From: Sphingomonas sp. Leaf412
GTDB taxonomy: Bacteria; Pseudomonadota; Alphaproteobacteria; Sphingomonadales; Sphingomonadaceae
Reading direction: 5' to 3'
DNA: 64,000 nt
Assembly (NCBI RefSeq): GCF_001425405.1
Contig: NZ_LMQP01000003.1
Location: 643,117 to 707,116, forward strand
This document shows, in pieces, positions 1 through 9,017 of the stretch. The position numbers and the translations under genes are program-made. Numbering within the stretch: position 1 is the stretch's first letter; every line of letters starts with the position of its first letter. Below the pieces are notes generated by a model. The model did no database searches, was not told where the DNA came from, and saw nothing but the letters and a program-made list of their open reading frames with translations.

Positions 1-2
1 CC

Positions 3-644
3 ACGCGCGTGGTCGTGGTGCGCGACGGACGCACGCAAACTTATGAGGGCGCGGCGGCCGAGCGGTATATCGCGGCCAATCCCGTGCCGGTGCCGCCCAC
101 GCCGCCGGCTCCGCCCGCGATCCCCTCCACCGTCGATCGCGTCGCGATGCCGCCGGTCCCGCCCGTCCCGGCGCTGCCGCCGATGCCCGACGTGCCGGTG
201 GTGGCGGAGCGTTCGTGCGGCCCCTCGTCCGGCGGACGGCACGAGATGGTCGTCAGCCGCAGCGACGGCAATCGCCGCGTCACGGTCATCTGCACCGATC
301 GCATCGACGCCGCCGGGCGCGCCGCCGCCGCGATGGGCAACGCAAGCGCCCGCGCCGCCGCCGCCCGCAGCGACGCCACCGTCCGCGCCGCCGCGGCGCG
401 GGCGAATGCGGAGGGACGGCGTGCCGAGCGACAGGCGATGGCCGCGGAACGCTACGCCATGGTCGCGGAGCGGCAGGGGGTCGCCGCGCGCCGCGCCGGC
501 CTTTCCGCCGGCCTGGCCGGATTGCAGGCCGCGCGCCGCAGCGTACTCGCCAGCGTCCCCGCGGACCATCGGGCCGAGGCGCTGCGCGAGATCGACGACG
601 CGATCGCCGAGATGCGCGACGAGATGACGACCGAGCGCGATTAG
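3..644 (+). CDS. C-terminal part of an incomplete protein, possibly an M56 (BlaR1-like) peptidase
   Basis: The reading frame is open to the left edge of the window, so the N-terminus is missing. What remains (about 214 codons) starts with a strand-rich VVVVRDGRTQTYEG segment. A Pro/Ala-rich linker follows (residues about 25-65), then a short stretch containing two cysteines, then a long Ala/Arg/Glu-rich region of probable helix or coiled coil. The VRDGRTQTYEG..AERYIAANP segment followed by a proline-rich linker resembles the tails of sphingomonad M56 metallopeptidases, but the HExxH domain would lie outside the window, so this assignment is weak. A methionine or GTG inside the frame is not evidence of a start. 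Confidence 0.6.
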   Translation, partial: TRVVVVRDGRTQTYEGAAAERYIAANPVPVPPTPPAPPAIPSTVDRVAMPPVPPVPALPPMPDVPVVAERSCGPSSGGRHEMVVSRSDGNRRVTVICTDRIDAAGRAAAAMGNASARAAAARSDATVRAAAARANAEGRRAERQAMAAERYAMVAERQGVAARRAGLSAGLAGLQAARRSVLASVPADHRAEALREIDDAIAEMRDEMTTERD

Positions 645-739
645 TCCCCTCAGACGTGCTCCAACCTCGCCGGCCGCCGTCGATCGCGACGCGGCCGGCA
701 CCCTTGCGTCGCGGCCAAGTGCCCGGCAAGGCTGACGGA

Positions 740-1603
740 ATGAACGACGCCACGCCCCCGCCCACCGGCATCGCGATGGTGCTGGAACCGCTCATCACCC
801 GCGTGCTGGCGCCCAATCCCTCGCCGTTCACCTTCACGGGCACGCAATCCTATCTCGTCGGCACGCGCGATCTCGCGGTGATCGACCCCGGCCCCGCCGA
901 TCCCGCGCACCATGCCGCGCTGCTCCGCGCCATCGCCGCGCGGCCCGTCAGCGCGATCGTCGTCACGCATCATCATCGCGATCATTCCCCCGCCACGCGC
1001 GCGTTGCAGCAGGCAACCGGCGCGCCGATCGTCGGCGCCGCACCGGTGTTCGTCGCCGACGACGGGCCGCGGGCCGACGCCGCCTTCGACGCGGATTACG
1101 CGCCGGACCGGGTGATGGCGGAGGGCGACAGCATCGCGGGCGACGGCTGGACGTTGCGGGCGATCGCGACGCCGGGGCACACCAGCAATCACCTGGCCTT
1201 CGCCTTGCCGGAGACGCGGGCGCTGTTTTCCGGCGACCACGTCATGGGCTGGTCGACCAGCATCGTGTCGCCCCCCGATGGGGACATGGCCGATTACATG
1301 GCCAGCCTGGAAAAGCTGATGGGGCGCGACGACCGCGTCTATTATCCCGGGCACGGCGACGCGGTGGACCGGCCGCAGCGGCTGGTGCGCGGCCTGCTGG
1401 GTCATCGCAAGCAGCGCGAGGGACAGATATTGCGCCTGCTGACGGACGCGCCGCGCGATATCCCCGCGCTGGTGGAGAAGATGTACGTCGGCCTCGACCG
1501 ACGTCTTTACCCCGCGGCGGAGCGCTCGGTACTGGCGCACCTGATCGATCTCGACCGGCGTGGCCGGGTGCGCGCGGACGGCGCGATCTGGGTAGTCGCC
1601 TGA
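740..1603 (+). CDS. MBL-fold metallo-hydrolase (LACTB2-like)
   Basis: A 287-residue metallo-beta-lactamase-fold hydrolase. The signature H77-x-H79-x-D81-H82 is present, followed by a GHTSNHLAF segment and a GDHVMG segment that supply further metal ligands, and a later PGHGD. There is no signal peptide, so it is cytoplasmic. The short helical C-terminal extension (HRKQREGQILRLL) is typical of the LACTB2/glyoxalase-II-like branch, which includes nucleases and thioester hydrolases; the substrate cannot be told from sequence. The frame is open further upstream, but the ATG at 740 is chosen because homology begins there and the upstream part is compositional read-through opposite another gene. Confidence 0.88.
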   Translation: MNDATPPPTGIAMVLEPLITRVLAPNPSPFTFTGTQSYLVGTRDLAVIDPGPADPAHHAALLRAIAARPVSAIVVTHHHRDHSPATRALQQATGAPIVGAAPVFVADDGPRADAAFDADYAPDRVMAEGDSIAGDGWTLRAIATPGHTSNHLAFALPETRALFSGDHVMGWSTSIVSPPDGDMADYMASLEKLMGRDDRVYYPGHGDAVDRPQRLVRGLLGHRKQREGQILRLLTDAPRDIPALVEKMYVGLDRRLYPAAERSVLAHLIDLDRRGRVRADGAIWVVA

Positions 1604-1674
1604 CCGACGGCCCGCTTGGCGACGAAACCATGCGGGTGTAGAATGGGCAGGTCGAACGGCAAGGGGGGCTTGCG

Positions 1675-2463
1675 ATGACGACCGATATCATGACGCCGCC
1701 GCGCGCGGCCCGAGTGCCGATGACGCGCGAGCGTCGTTTCTTCCTCGTGCTGGCGCTGTCGATGGTGGCGGTGAACGTGCTCGGCTTTTCGGTCCAGTTC
1801 GCGTTCGGAAGATCGTCCTTCCACGCGCCGGCGCTGGTCCATGCGCATGCGCTGCTGTTCATGGGCTGGGTCGGTTTCTTCGCGGTCCAGACGACGCTGG
1901 GCGCGCGCGGCTCGCTGGCGCTGCATCGCCGGCTTGGCTGGGTCGGCGCGGGCTGGGCGATCGCGATGGTCGTCGTGGGCACGGTAACGACCGTCGTGAT
2001 GGTGCGCGAAGGGCGGGCGCCGTTCTTCTTCACGCCGGGCTATTTCCTCCCGATGAACGTGCTGGGCGTCGTCAGCTTCGCCCTGTTGCTCGCCGCCGCG
2101 ATCCGCCTGCGGCGGCGGCGCGACTGGCATCCGCGGCTGGTGCTGTCGGCGATGGCGGGGATCATGGGCCCGGCGGTCGGCCGGTTGCTGCCCATGCCGC
2201 TGCTGGTGCCGTGGTCGGGGCAGGCGGTGATGGCCGCGATCCTGCTGTTCCCGCTGACGGGCGCGATCCGCGACCGGCGTCGCGACGGACGCGTGCATCC
2301 GGCATGGTGGTGGGGGATGATCGTGATCGTCGTCACGCAGCTCGCGGCCACGTGGTTGCCGCCGACGCGCGCGGGGCTGGCGCTCTATTCGGCGGTCGTC
2401 GCGGGCTCGCCGGGGGAGCGTATCGCGCCGGTCGCCTATCCCGCGCCGCCACCCGCGCCTTGA
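1675..2463 (+). CDS. multi-pass membrane protein, function unknown
   Basis: A 262-residue protein with about six or seven hydrophobic segments separated by short Arg-rich loops (for example LRRRRDWHP near residue 142 and IRDRRRDGRVHP near 200). His and Trp occur close to the membrane segments (VHAHALLFMGWVGFF, LHRRLGWVGAGWA). That pattern is reminiscent of small haem- or metal-associated membrane proteins such as DUF2306-like families, but no catalytic motif is visible and no function is assigned. It ends 31 bases before nadA on the same strand and could share a transcript with it. A GGGG-rich stretch about ten bases upstream of the ATG can serve as the ribosome site. Confidence 0.8.
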   Translation: MTTDIMTPPRAARVPMTRERRFFLVLALSMVAVNVLGFSVQFAFGRSSFHAPALVHAHALLFMGWVGFFAVQTTLGARGSLALHRRLGWVGAGWAIAMVVVGTVTTVVMVREGRAPFFFTPGYFLPMNVLGVVSFALLLAAAIRLRRRRDWHPRLVLSAMAGIMGPAVGRLLPMPLLVPWSGQAVMAAILLFPLTGAIRDRRRDGRVHPAWWWGMIVIVVTQLAATWLPPTRAGLALYSAVVAGSPGERIAPVAYPAPPPAP

Positions 2464-2494
2464 TCCCGCGCCCGCGCCGGGCCATCTGCGCTAT

Positions 2495-3493
2495 ATGGAA
2501 CAGCCGACCAACCTGCGGGGCGTGGACATCCGCGCCGAGATCGATCGCCTCCGCAAGGAGCGCAACGCCGTCATCCTGGCACATTATTATCAAAAGCCGG
2601 AGTTGCAGGACATCGCGGACTTCGTCGGCGACAGCCTGGACCTGAGCCGGAAGGCGGCGGAAACCGACGCGGACGTCATCGCCTTCTGCGGTGTGCGCTT
2701 CATGGCGGAAACCGCGAAGATCCTGAGCCCGCAGAAGACCGTGATCCTGCCCGACATGGACGCCGGCTGCTCGCTGGAGGACAGTTGCCCGCCCGACCAG
2801 TTCGCGGCGTTCCGCAAGGCCCATCCGGACGCGATCGCGCTGACGTATATTAATTGCTCGGCGGAGGTGAAGGGGCTGAGCGACGTGATCGTCACCAGCT
2901 CCTCCGCCGAAAAGATCCTGGCGCAGATCCCGAAGTCGCAGCCGATCATCTTCGGTCCCGACCGCAATCTGGGCGGTTATCTGGCGCGCAAGACCGGACG
3001 CGACCTGATCCTGTGGCCGGGCGTGTGCATCGTGCACGAGGCGTTCAGCGAGACCGAGCTGCTGAAGCTGAAGGCGCAGCACCCCGGCGCGCCCGTCGCG
3101 GCGCATCCGGAATGTCCCGCGATCATCCTCGATCATGCGGATTACGTCGGCTCGACGCGCGGCATCCTGGAATATGCCAATGCCATGCCCGGCGACACGC
3201 TGATCGTCGCGACCGAGCCGCACATCATCCACCAGATGGAAAAGTCGATGCCCGACAAGCATTTCATCGGTGCCCCCGGGGCGGACGGCAATTGCAACTG
3301 CAACATCTGCCCGTACATGGCGCTCAATACGATGGAGAAATTGTACGTCGCGCTGCGCGATCTGTCCCCACGGATCGAGATCGAGGAAGGCCTGCGACTG
3401 CGCGCGAAGAAGAGCCTCGATGCGATGCTGGCGATGGCCAGCGCGACCGTGGGGCAGGGCGACCTTGGTCCCGCGCGGGTGACGGGGGATTGA
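2495..3493 (+). CDS. nadA: quinolinate synthase
   Basis: Quinolinate synthase A condenses iminoaspartate (made by NadB) with dihydroxyacetone phosphate to give quinolinate in de novo NAD synthesis. The 332 residues match the family length. Candidate [4Fe-4S] ligands are seen at C121 (INCSAEVKG), C207 (HPECP) and in the NCNCNICPYM cluster near 267-272. The N-terminal LAHYYQKPELQ and VGDSLDLS substrate motifs and the GPDRNLGGYLA segment are intact. nadB and nadC are not in the window, so nadA stands apart from its pathway partners. A strong hairpin follows at 3502-3531. Confidence 0.97.
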   Translation: MEQPTNLRGVDIRAEIDRLRKERNAVILAHYYQKPELQDIADFVGDSLDLSRKAAETDADVIAFCGVRFMAETAKILSPQKTVILPDMDAGCSLEDSCPPDQFAAFRKAHPDAIALTYINCSAEVKGLSDVIVTSSSAEKILAQIPKSQPIIFGPDRNLGGYLARKTGRDLILWPGVCIVHEAFSETELLKLKAQHPGAPVAAHPECPAIILDHADYVGSTRGILEYANAMPGDTLIVATEPHIIHQMEKSMPDKHFIGAPGADGNCNCNICPYMALNTMEKLYVALRDLSPRIEIEEGLRLRAKKSLDAMLAMASATVGQGDLGPARVTGD

Positions 3494-3501
3494 GAGCTAA
3501 C

Positions 3502-3531
3502 CCGTCGCCCCTGCCTGCGCAGGGGCGACGG
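3502..3531. terminator. bidirectional terminator-like hairpin between nadA and the PPK2 gene
   Basis: A perfect 13-bp inverted repeat (arm CCGTCGCCCCTGC) with a 4-base loop lies between two convergent genes that end at 3493 and 3536. There is no U-tract on either side, so its terminating activity is inferred from position and stem strength. Confidence 0.6.
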
Positions 3532-3535
3532 CTGA

Positions 3536-4291
3536 CTATGTCGCCAGTCTTCCGTCCTTCAATGCCGCCATTTCGAACGCAAACAGCACCTCCGGACTCG
3601 GTGCCTTGACCGCTTCGGCCACCTCCGCCGGCGCCAGCGTCCGCAACAGGTGCCGCAGCACGTTGCGCCGCGCGCGTCCCTTGTGGTCGGCGCGCACGCA
3701 GGTCCACGGCGCCAGCGGCGTGTGCGTGCGGGTCAGCATCGTGTTGCGCGCGACGGAGTAATCGTCCCATTTCTCCTGTGCCACCGCGTCCAGCGCGCTG
3801 ACCTTCAACGCCTTAAGCGGATCGGTGCGACGCTTTTCCAGCCGCTTCGCCTGCTCGTCCTTCGATATGTCGAGCCACAGCTTCACGATCGGGATGCCGC
3901 TTTCGACCAGCATCGCCTCCAGCCCCGGCACGTCGGAAAGGAAGCGCGCCTGCTCCGCCTCGGTCGAGAAGCCGTTGACCACCTCCACGCCCGCACGATT
4001 GTACCAGCTGCGGTTGAAGATCACGATCTCCCCCGCCGCGGGCAGATGCGCGACGTAGCGCTGGAAAAACCACGACGTCCGCTCGCGATCGCTGGGCTTC
4101 GGCAGGGCGACGACGCGGGTGTTGCGGACCGACAGATGCTGGGTCAGCACCCTGATGGTCCCGTCCTTGCCCGCCGAATCGCGGCCCTCCAGCACAACGA
4201 CGGCGCGCGCGCCGCTGTCCGCCATCGCCATCTGCATCCGCACCAGCCCGAGCTGGAGCGCCGCATCTTCCTCGTCATGCTTGTCGCCCAT
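3536..4291 (-). CDS. ppk2: polyphosphate kinase 2 family protein
   Basis: PPK2 enzymes transfer phosphate between polyphosphate and nucleoside di- or monophosphates. The Walker A motif EGRDSAGKDGT, the SDRERTSWFFQRYVAHLP segment, the NRSWYNRAGVE segment and the Walker B/lid region (KLWLDISKDEQ, KRLEKRRTDP) are all present in the usual order, with the C-terminal WTCVRADHKGRAR. The single PPK2 domain suggests a one-domain class; whether ADP or AMP is preferred is not visible. The ATG at 4291 (MGDKHDEED) is chosen. The frame opens up to 4327, but those extra residues would approach the divergent peptidase start at 4347 and are not needed by the family. Confidence 0.93.
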   Translation of the reverse strand: MGDKHDEEDAALQLGLVRMQMAMADSGARAVVVLEGRDSAGKDGTIRVLTQHLSVRNTRVVALPKPSDRERTSWFFQRYVAHLPAAGEIVIFNRSWYNRAGVEVVNGFSTEAEQARFLSDVPGLEAMLVESGIPIVKLWLDISKDEQAKRLEKRRTDPLKALKVSALDAVAQEKWDDYSVARNTMLTRTHTPLAPWTCVRADHKGRARRNVLRHLLRTLAPAEVAEAVKAPSPEVLFAFEMAALKDGRLAT

Positions 4292-4346
4292 GCACGGCAG
4301 CAGAGCCGGATTGCGCCGCGCACGCAAGACCCGCTACGCCAAGGCC

Positions 4347-6431
4347 ATGACAATGCTCCGCTTCGCCGCCCCGCTCCTGCTCGTCGCCGCGGCACCCGCC
4401 GCCGATCCGTATCTGTGGCTGGAGGATATCGAAGGCCCGCGCGCGCTGGAGCAGGTGAAGGCGTGGAACGCGGAAACCGCCGCGCGGCTGACGCAGGACC
4501 CGCAGTACGAGAAGGATCGCGCGCGGGCGAAGGCGATCCTGGACGACGAGGCGCAGATCGCGGGTCCCGACATAATCGTCGGCGACCGCGTGCTGAACCT
4601 GTGGCGCGATGCGAAGAATCCACGCGGCCTGTGGCGCGCGGCGGACCTCGCCGGCTACACCGCGGGCCGCCCGAAATGGACGACGCTGATCGATGTCGAT
4701 GCCTTGGGGAAGGCGGAGGGGCAGAGCTGGGTCTGGCACGGCGCGCGCTGCCTGGAACCGGATTATACCCGCTGCCTCGTCTCGCTCAGCCCGGGCGGGA
4801 CCGATGCGGATACGGTGCGCGAGTTCGACCTGTCGACGCAGCGCTTCGTCGACGGCGGGTTCGTCCTGCCGCAATCGAGCCAGTCGGCGGCGTGGATCGA
4901 CCGCGACACGTTGCTGGTCGCGCGCGACTGGGGCGCGGGATCGCTCGGGCGCACCGGGCGCCCGCGGATCGCGAAGGTGTGGAAGCGCGGCATGCCCTTG
5001 TCCGCCGCGACGACGGTGTACGAACAGGGGCCGGAACTGACCCCGATCGGCGTGTCCGCCTATGTCGACGCGACGATGCGCCGCCCGGTCGTTCGCGCGG
5101 GAAAGACCTTCTTCGACAGCGATTTCCTGTTCCGTGTCCCCTCGGGCGCATTCGTGAAACTGCCGCTGCCCGAGCGCGCCGACGTGGTCGACGTTATCGA
5201 CGGGCGCGCGATCGTGCGGCTGAACCGCGCTGCGGCGGGGCAGCCCGCGGGCGCGCTGGTCGCCTATCCGCTCGACGCGCTCGACCGCGGAGAAGCGCCG
5301 CGCGCCGAACCCGTGTTCTCCCCCTCCCCGACGCAGGCGGTGGAGGAGGTCGAGGCGACCGATGGAACCCTGTGGGTGAAGGTCCTCGACGACGTGTCGG
5401 GGAAGTTGATCGCGCTGACCCGCGGCGCGGACGGACGATGGGCGCAGCGCGCGATCCCGCTGCCCGCCAACAGCACGATCCATATCGTCGGCGCGTCCGG
5501 GAAACGCGACATGGCGTTCGCGACGGTGGAAGGGATGCTGACCCCGCCGACCTTGTATTCGGTGTCGGCGCAAGGGCCGGTCGCGAAGGTCCAGTCGCTG
5601 CCCGCGCGCTTCGACGCCGCGCAATTCGACGTGACGCAGCGTTTCGCGACGTCGCGCGACGGGACGAAGGTGCCGTATTTCCTCGTGACGAAGAAAGGCG
5701 CGAAGCGGCCCGGCCCCGCGTTGATCCATGCCTATGGCGGCTTCCGCAACGCGCAGACGCCGACGTACCTGACCGACCAGCCCTATCGCGCGGGCCCGCT
5801 GGCGCTGACCTTCGTCGAGCGCGGCGGGGCCTATGTCCTCGCGAATCTGCGCGGCGGCGGCGAATACGGGCCACGCTGGCACGAGGCGGGGCTGCGCGAG
5901 AAGCGGCAGAACGTGTTCGACGATCTCCACGCGGTCGGCGACGACCTCGTCCGCACGGGCGTGGCGACGAAGAAGCGGATCGCGATCTCCGGACGCTCCA
6001 ACGGTGGGCTGCTGGTCGGCGCCGCGATGCAGCAGCGCCCGGACCTGTACGGCGCGGTGATCGCCGGATCGCCGCTGGAGGACATGCAGCGCTATACGAA
6101 AATGTCCGCCGGCGCCTTGTGGATCGACGAATATGGCGATCCGGACAAGCCCGCGGACTGGGCGTTCATGCGGAAATATTCGCCGTATCAGAACGTGAAG
6201 GCGGGCGTCCGCTACCCGCCGGTGCTGTTCTACCTGTCGACGAAGGACGACCGCGTGCATCCCGGCCATGCACGCAAGCTGGCGGCCCTGCTGAAGGCCA
6301 ACGGCAATACCGTCTATTACAACGAATATCTGGAGGGCGGTCACTCGGTCGGTGCCGACCATGCCGAGGATGCGCGCAGGGCGGCGATGTTGCAGGCGTT
6401 CCTGACGCGCGAGATCGGCGTCGGGAAATAG
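4347..6431 (+). CDS. prolyl oligopeptidase family serine peptidase (S9A)
   Basis: A 694-residue S9 peptidase that cleaves short peptides after proline. A signal peptide is visible (MLRFAAPLLLVAAAPAA), so it is exported, probably to the periplasm. The N-terminal DPYLWLED start is characteristic of the family, a beta-propeller follows, and the C-terminal alpha/beta-hydrolase domain carries S551 (GRSNGGLL), D635 (KDDRVHP) and H666 (GGHSVGAD). The ATG at 4347 has AAGG just upstream and leaves 55 bases to the divergent PPK2 gene. The longer open frame to 4119 is antisense to PPK2 and is discarded. It ends two bases from the end of the convergent glutathionyl reductase gene. Confidence 0.95.
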   Translation: MTMLRFAAPLLLVAAAPAADPYLWLEDIEGPRALEQVKAWNAETAARLTQDPQYEKDRARAKAILDDEAQIAGPDIIVGDRVLNLWRDAKNPRGLWRAADLAGYTAGRPKWTTLIDVDALGKAEGQSWVWHGARCLEPDYTRCLVSLSPGGTDADTVREFDLSTQRFVDGGFVLPQSSQSAAWIDRDTLLVARDWGAGSLGRTGRPRIAKVWKRGMPLSAATTVYEQGPELTPIGVSAYVDATMRRPVVRAGKTFFDSDFLFRVPSGAFVKLPLPERADVVDVIDGRAIVRLNRAAAGQPAGALVAYPLDALDRGEAPRAEPVFSPSPTQAVEEVEATDGTLWVKVLDDVSGKLIALTRGADGRWAQRAIPLPANSTIHIVGASGKRDMAFATVEGMLTPPTLYSVSAQGPVAKVQSLPARFDAAQFDVTQRFATSRDGTKVPYFLVTKKGAKRPGPALIHAYGGFRNAQTPTYLTDQPYRAGPLALTFVERGGAYVLANLRGGGEYGPRWHEAGLREKRQNVFDDLHAVGDDLVRTGVATKKRIAISGRSNGGLLVGAAMQQRPDLYGAVIAGSPLEDMQRYTKMSAGALWIDEYGDPDKPADWAFMRKYSPYQNVKAGVRYPPVLFYLSTKDDRVHPGHARKLAALLKANGNTVYYNEYLEGGHSVGADHAEDARRAAMLQAFLTREIGVGK

Positions 6432-6432
6432 C

Positions 6433-7401
6433 CTAGGGCTTCACCAGCGCCCGCCACGGCAGGTCCGGCCCCACCGGCACGATCCCGCTGGGGTTCAGGT
6501 CGCGGTGGCTTGCGTAATAATGGGTCTTGATATGATCCATGTGGACCGTGTCCGCGATCGCCGGGATCGCCAGCATCCGTTCCACGAACGCCTCGAGGTT
6601 CGGGTGATCCTGCACGCGGCGCAGGTTGCACTTGAAATGGCCGTGATAGACCGCGTCGAAGCGGACGAGCGTGGTGAACAGGCGGATGTCCGCCTCCGTC
6701 ATCACGCCGCCGACCAGCCATTCCCCGCCCGCCAATCGCGTATCGAGGTCGGCGAGCGTGTCGAAGAGCGGGAGGACCGCGTCCTCGTACGCATCCTGCG
6801 TCGTCGCGAAGCCGGCCTTGTACACGCCATTGTTGACGCGATCGTAGACCAGTGCGTTCACCGCATCGATCGCGGCGCGCAGGTCCGCGGGGTAGAAGTC
6901 GCCCGCCGCCGCGCCGAGGCCATCGAACGCGGTGCCGAGCATCCGGATGATGTCGGCGCTTTCGTTGCTAACGATCGTTTCCGTCGCGCGATCCCACAGT
7001 ACCGGTACGGTCACCTTGCCGGTATAGTCGGACCGCGCGCGCGCATATATTTCATGAAGGAAGCGCGCGCCGTACAGGTCGTCGCCACCCCCGCCGTGTT
7101 CGGTGGCGAAGGTCCAGCCATCCTCCCCCATCAGCGCGTCGACGACCGACACCCCGATCATCGGCTCCAGCCGCTTCAGCGCGCGGACGATCAAGGCGCG
7201 GTGCGCCCAGGGGCAGGCGTAGCTGACGTACAGGTGATAGCGTCCGGCGGATGCGGGGCGACCCGGCTGCCCGTCCGGGCCGGGCCCGCCGTCGGCGGTC
7301 ACCCAGTCGCGGAAGCCCGCATCCTGCCGCTTGAACGCGCCGTCCGCGCTATCGTCCGTGACCTTGCCCGGCTGCCACGTGCCATCGACCATTCTGCCCA
7401 T
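6433..7401 (-). CDS. glutathionyl-hydroquinone reductase (Xi-class GST)
   Basis: The 322 residues match the YqjG/ECM4/PcpF family, which reduces glutathionyl-hydroquinones using a catalytic cysteine. Here it is C63 in the SYACPWAHR motif. The thioredoxin-like half is followed by the helical GST domain with the family features SNESADIIRM, DLRAAIDAVNALVYDRVNNGVYKAGFA and the C-terminal HYYASHRDLNPSGIVP signature. It lies 36 bases downstream of the thiolase gene on the same strand and may be co-transcribed. Related enzymes take part in quinone detoxification and, in some sphingomonads, chlorophenol breakdown; no other catabolic genes of that kind are near. Confidence 0.95.
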   Translation of the reverse strand: MGRMVDGTWQPGKVTDDSADGAFKRQDAGFRDWVTADGGPGPDGQPGRPASAGRYHLYVSYACPWAHRALIVRALKRLEPMIGVSVVDALMGEDGWTFATEHGGGGDDLYGARFLHEIYARARSDYTGKVTVPVLWDRATETIVSNESADIIRMLGTAFDGLGAAAGDFYPADLRAAIDAVNALVYDRVNNGVYKAGFATTQDAYEDAVLPLFDTLADLDTRLAGGEWLVGGVMTEADIRLFTTLVRFDAVYHGHFKCNLRRVQDHPNLEAFVERMLAIPAIADTVHMDHIKTHYYASHRDLNPSGIVPVGPDLPWRALVKP

Positions 7402-7437
7402 GCGTCACGATACGCATGGGCAGCACGGTCGATCCCG

Positions 7438-8625
7438 TCAGTCGATCAGTTCCACCGCGATCGCGGTCGCCTCGCCCCCGCCGATGCACAGCGACGCGAC
7501 GCCCTTCTTCAGGCCCTTCGTCTTCAGCGCGGCGATCAGCGTCGTGATGATCCGCGCGCCCGACGCGCCGATGGGATGGCCCAGCGCGGTGGCGCCGCCG
7601 TGGACGTTGATCTTGTCGTGCGGGATGCCCAGGTCATGCATCGCGAACATCGCGACGCAGGCGAACGCCTCGTTCACCTCGAACAGGTCGACGTCGCCGA
7701 TCTGCCAGCCGGCCTTCTCCATCAGCTTGTTGATCGCGCCTACGGGGGCGGTGGTGAAGGCGGCGGGCTCCTGCGCATGCGCGGCGTGCGCGACGATGCG
7801 CGCGACCGGCTTCTGCCCCTTGGCCGCGGCGGTGCTTTCGCGCGTCAGGACCAGCGCGGCGGCGCCGTCGCTGATCGAGCTGCTGGTCGCGGCCGTGATC
7901 GTGCCGTCCTTGGCGAAGGCGGGCTTCAGCTTCGGGATCTTGTCCGGCATGCCCTTGCCCGGCGCCTCGTCGGTGTCGACCGTCACGTCGCCCTTGCGCG
8001 TCTTCACCGTCACCGCGACGATCTCGTCCGCGAAGGCGCCCGACTTGATCGCATCCTGCGCGCGGCGCAGCGACTCGATCGAATAGTCGTCCTGCGCGGC
8101 GCGGGTCAGTTGATATTCGTTCGCGGTGTCCTGCGCGAAGGTGCCCATCGCGCGACCGGCCTCGTACGCGTCCTCCAGCCCGTCGAGAAACATGTGGTCG
8201 TAGGCGGTGTCGTGCCCGATCCGCGCGCCGCCGCGATGCTTCTTCAGCAGGTAGGGCGCGTTGGTCATCGATTCCATGCCGCCCGCGACGATCAGGTCCG
8301 CGCTGCCCGCGGCGATCGCCTCGGCGCCCATGATGACGGTCTGCATCCCCGAACCGCACACCTTGTTGACCGTGGTCGCCTGCACGGACTTCGGCAGTCC
8401 CGCCTTGATCGCGGCCTGTCGCGCGGGCGCCTGGCCCAGGCCGGCGGGAAGGACGCAGCCCATGTAGATGCGCTCGACGTCCGCGCCGTCGATCCCGGCG
8501 CGTTCCACCGCGGCCTTCACCGCGGTCGCGCCCAGGTCGGTCGCCGAGACGTCGGACAGCGCGCCCTGCATCGCCCCCATGGGCGTGCGCGCGTAGGACA
8601 GGATGACGACGGGGTCGGTGGCCAT
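7438..8625 (-). CDS. acetyl-CoA acetyltransferase (thiolase)
   Basis: A 395-residue thiolase that interconverts two acetyl-CoA with acetoacetyl-CoA (or cleaves 3-ketoacyl-CoA). The nucleophile is C90 (NKVCGSGMQ). The HGGATALGHPIGASGAR histidine motif and the C-terminal SLCIGGGEATA cysteine motif are intact. The start at 8625 (MATDPVV) has GGAG six bases upstream; the open frame to 8655 adds residues without homology. It could feed acetoacetyl-CoA towards polyhydroxyalkanoate, for which a synthase lies at 21-22 kb, but no phaB-type reductase is present and a role in fatty-acid or ketone metabolism is equally possible. Confidence 0.96.
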   Translation of the reverse strand: MATDPVVILSYARTPMGAMQGALSDVSATDLGATAVKAAVERAGIDGADVERIYMGCVLPAGLGQAPARQAAIKAGLPKSVQATTVNKVCGSGMQTVIMGAEAIAAGSADLIVAGGMESMTNAPYLLKKHRGGARIGHDTAYDHMFLDGLEDAYEAGRAMGTFAQDTANEYQLTRAAQDDYSIESLRRAQDAIKSGAFADEIVAVTVKTRKGDVTVDTDEAPGKGMPDKIPKLKPAFAKDGTITAATSSSISDGAAALVLTRESTAAAKGQKPVARIVAHAAHAQEPAAFTTAPVGAINKLMEKAGWQIGDVDLFEVNEAFACVAMFAMHDLGIPHDKINVHGGATALGHPIGASGARIITTLIAALKTKGLKKGVASLCIGGGEATAIAVELID

Positions 8626-8704
8626 GATGCGATGCTCCAGAATGTTGCGCTGCATCTAGACGTTTGCGGCTGTGTTTTCAAACCGCCCGCGCCTACGCGA
8701 AGGG

Positions 8705-8947
8705 ATGATGGAAGCGCTGAAATGGTATGCCGCGATCAGCGGCACGATCGCGGCCTTCATGGTCGCGCTCGATTACGGGCGGCGCGTCACTGGATGGGGG
8801 ATGGTGCTGTTCGTCACCTCCTCGATCGCGTGGATCGCAGGCTCCTTCCTCGCGGACGACGCGCCGCTGGGGTCGCAGAATGCGGTGCTGCTGTTCATCA
8901 ACGGCTTCGGCGTCTATCGCTACCTGATCCGCAAGCGGGGGGAGTAG
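8705..8947 (+). CDS. small membrane protein, two to three predicted helices
   Basis: About 80 residues. The hydrophobic segments are YAAISGTIAAFMVAL, MVLFVTSSIAWIAGSFLA and the weaker NAVLLFINGFGVYRYL. The C-terminus ends with RKRGE. The overall pattern (two helices, a short acidic loop, then an LLxxNxxGVYRYL ending) is common among short conserved proteins of sphingomonads. Its function is unknown. The ATG pair at 8705/8708 is preceded by AAGGG. The frame extends to 8672 but without an extra ribosome site. The gene is divergent from the thiolase. Confidence 0.7.
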   Translation: MMEALKWYAAISGTIAAFMVALDYGRRVTGWGMVLFVTSSIAWIAGSFLADDAPLGSQNAVLLFINGFGVYRYLIRKRGE

Positions 8948-8965
8948 GGCCTTCCGTGCCATTGT

Positions 8966-9014
8966 GTCCCCGCGAAGGCGGGAGCCCAGACTGGGTCCCC
9001 GCCTTCGCGGGGAC
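8966..9014. repeat. palindromic repeat (CCCCGCGAAGGCGGG type)
   Basis: A 17-base perfect inverted repeat, with arms 8966-8982 and 8998-9014 around a small inner CCCAG-A-CTGGG hairpin; the match continues imperfectly into flanking ATTG/CAAT. Arms of the type CCCCGCGAAGGCGGG are widespread in intergenic DNA of sphingomonads. A related shorter hairpin is found at 60980-60997. The right arm sits directly in front of the prepilin peptidase start codon. Confidence 0.8.
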
Positions 9015-9017
9015 CCA

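Noticed and set aside
4275..6362. 695-codon open frame on the minus strand opposite the prolyl oligopeptidase
   Set aside because: It is a GC-rich shadow frame: no recognisable domain, Arg/His/Gln-rich composition, and the plus-strand frame has a full catalytic triad.
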